A DNA stretch of 56,912 bases, taken from the NCBI GenBank assembly GCA_903889895.1, contig CAISYZ010000229.1:1-56912 (forward strand). The letters are read 5' to 3'. Below, one piece after another: positions 55,914 through 56,912 of this stretch; positions within the stretch are counted from its first letter, which is position 1; every line of letters begins with the position of its first letter. The translations under genes were made by a program, and so were the position numbers. Source of the stretch: an uncultured Verrucomicrobia subdivision 3 bacterium (lineage in GTDB: Bacteria; Verrucomicrobiota; Verrucomicrobiia; Limisphaerales; UBA11358). The notes below the pieces were generated by a model. The model saw only the letters and a list, made by a program, of their open reading frames with translations. It searched no databases and was not told the DNA's origin.

Positions 55914-55931
55914 ACCCCGAGTTCTCGGGAT
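55914..55931 (+). promoter_or_regulatory. Palindromic element, copy 6 (pseudopilin 3)
   Basis: ACCCCGAGTTCTCGGGAT; the inner CCCGAG-TT-CTCGGG is a perfect inverted repeat. It lies 40 nt before the ATG at 55972, the same spacing as copy 5. Confidence 0.65.
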
Positions 55932-55971
55932 TTAAAAATTCCCAAAATGTTGCACACTTTAGTCTTGGCCC

Positions 55972-56763
55972 ATGAATAGAATCCGAGGTTCTCGGCGTTT
56001 TCGATCATCAATTGCTGCCTTCACGCTCATCGAGCTGTTGGTGGTGATTGCCATCATTGCCATTCTGGCGGCGATGCTGTTGCCGGTGCTTGCCCAGGCC
56101 AAAGCCCGGGCCTATACGGTTAATTGCATCTCCAACCTGAAGCAAGTCACGCTGGCCATCACGATGTTTGCCGATGACAACGAGGATCGCCTGCCCTACC
56201 GGGTGGATGGCAGCAATGCCCCCAAAGGCACTTTGGTTCTCGACGCCAATAATTCCTCCGACCCGACGGTGGGCATCGGTCACGTCCAACTGGTCTATAC
56301 GCTCACTCCCTATATTCCGGGCGCCACCCCGATGGCTGCCCCCAATCAACCCTGGATTGTGAATCCCTTTCTGCTGTGTCCTGGATTCAAAAACAATCCG
56401 CAGTATGCTGCGCGCGCCCAGGTTGCAGCCAACCCAGACTATTTTCGCGCCAGTTACCGCTTGCGAAGTTACGTCGAGGGCAATCCTATGTGGAGCAACC
56501 CCGGCAGCCCCAAGCTGACCAACGTGCAAAGTCCCGCCAACAATGGATCGCTGGCGGATTTGGACCGCGCTTTTCCCGGCGCCAGCAGCGCCACCATCAC
56601 CGACCTTAATGATTGGGCGCAATTGCCGGATCGTCCCGTGCATGGCAGCACCCGCGTCTATGGCTTTTTTGACGACCACGTCTCCACTTTGAACCTGGCC
56701 CGGCACTCGGACAGCATGACCACCAATCAATTACCTTCCGGCTGGATTACCGCCACCCAATAA
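55972..56763 (+). CDS. Pseudopilin-like protein with type IV prepilin leader
   Basis: A 263-residue third member of the family in this window. The basic leader MNRIRGSRRFRSSIAA precedes [16 protein letters not shown] with Glu at +5. The helix continues AKARAYTVNCISNLKQV, the usual family extension. The globular domain is rich in Asn and Pro, and the tail has HGSTRVYGFFDDHVSTLNL, a variant of the H-x(n)-D-x-H ending. The gene has its own palindromic element 40 nt upstream and follows array B. Downstream, 149 bp remain to the window edge, with an inverted CCGGACA word at 56780-56787 and no further gene visible. Role as for the other two: pilus-like assembly or secretion, unproven. Confidence 0.9.
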   Translation: MNRIRGSRRFRSSIAAFTLIELLVVIAIIAILAAMLLPVLAQAKARAYTVNCISNLKQVTLAITMFADDNEDRLPYRVDGSNAPKGTLVLDANNSSDPTVGIGHVQLVYTLTPYIPGATPMAAPNQPWIVNPFLLCPGFKNNPQYAARAQVAANPDYFRASYRLRSYVEGNPMWSNPGSPKLTNVQSPANNGSLADLDRAFPGASSATITDLNDWAQLPDRPVHGSTRVYGFFDDHVSTLNLARHSDSMTTNQLPSGWITATQ

Positions 56764-56912
56764 TATGCATTCTCACTGCTGTCCGGTTTAGAAACCCAGT
56801 AAACATTGATGGTTTTCGGTGTCTGGCGGTTGTGTGGTGGGTGGAAGTTGAGCAAGCGCCTGTGAAATGGGCATTTTCTCAAAGAGCGTGAGGCTCAAAA
56901 TCTGTAAAATGG

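Noticed and set aside
958..55931. The palindrome as an SOS (LexA) box or a terminator
   Set aside because: The core CGAG-TT-CTCG is unlike known LexA boxes, the genes are not repair genes, no U-run follows, and it sits before genes and not after them.
55981..55997. CCGAGGTTCTCGG at the start of pseudopilin 3 as a seventh copy
   Set aside because: It is inside codons 4-9 with a different centre. It could be a secondary half-strength site but is not counted.

Overview
The window reads as a chromosomal piece of a Verrucomicrobiota-type (PVC group) heterotroph that degrades complex glycans. This placement rests on gene content, not on a marker gene. It has three giant Ser/Thr/Asn/Gly-rich proteins with passenger-associated (PATR) repeats, three pseudopilin-like genes with the [22 protein letters not shown] leader helix, a Reg_prop/Y_Y_Y sensor kinase, Cys-type and degenerate sulfatases, Tat-exported GH116 proteins, and a decayed P-domain/PEP-CTERM-like gene. 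Good Shine-Dalgarno sequences are rare. There are no rRNA, tRNA, CRISPR, phage or intact transposase genes.

Layout. (1) 0.1-8.8 kb: an SGNH hydrolase diverges from an exported FAD oxidoreductase. A leftward block follows: GH29 fucosidase remnant, hybrid sensor (propeller plus histidine kinase), NarL-type response regulator and GH43. (2) 8.9-36.6 kb: three giant leftward genes of 2221, about 3080 and 3059 codons. The first carries a GH128-like catalytic core, F5/8-type and ricin-type modules, and has a pseudopilin gene directly upstream. A 1.4-kb gap between giants 2 and 3 holds a 21-bp palindromic repeat array and a pseudogene. (3) 37.0-52.3 kb: a rightward, tightly packed run of degenerate sulfatase, Cys-type sulfatase, GH29 fucosidase, two tandem GH116 proteins, SASA-type esterase and a frameshifted GH78 rhamnosidase. 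(4) 52.3-56.9 kb: an M66 (StcE-like) metalloprotease diverges from a pseudopilin, which is followed by an exported FucU/RbsD-like protein, a second 21-bp palindromic array and another pseudopilin.

How it fits together. The enzymes (fucosidase, rhamnosidase, sulfatase, acetylesterase, beta-galactan-type GH43, StcE-like protease, fucose-mutarotase-like protein) suggest attack on a fucose- and rhamnose-containing, sulfated or acetylated glycan or glycoprotein. Nearly all are exported. No transporter or SusC/D pair is present.

The most unusual non-coding signals are two. A near-perfect palindrome (ATCnCGAGTTCTCGGGAT) occurs six times, always between genes and next to the SGNH, giant, pseudopilin and M66 genes. 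It sits a nearly constant 38-40 nt from four start codons. In addition, two indel-free 21-bp tandem arrays occur whose units are themselves palindromes, with different cores but the same frame.
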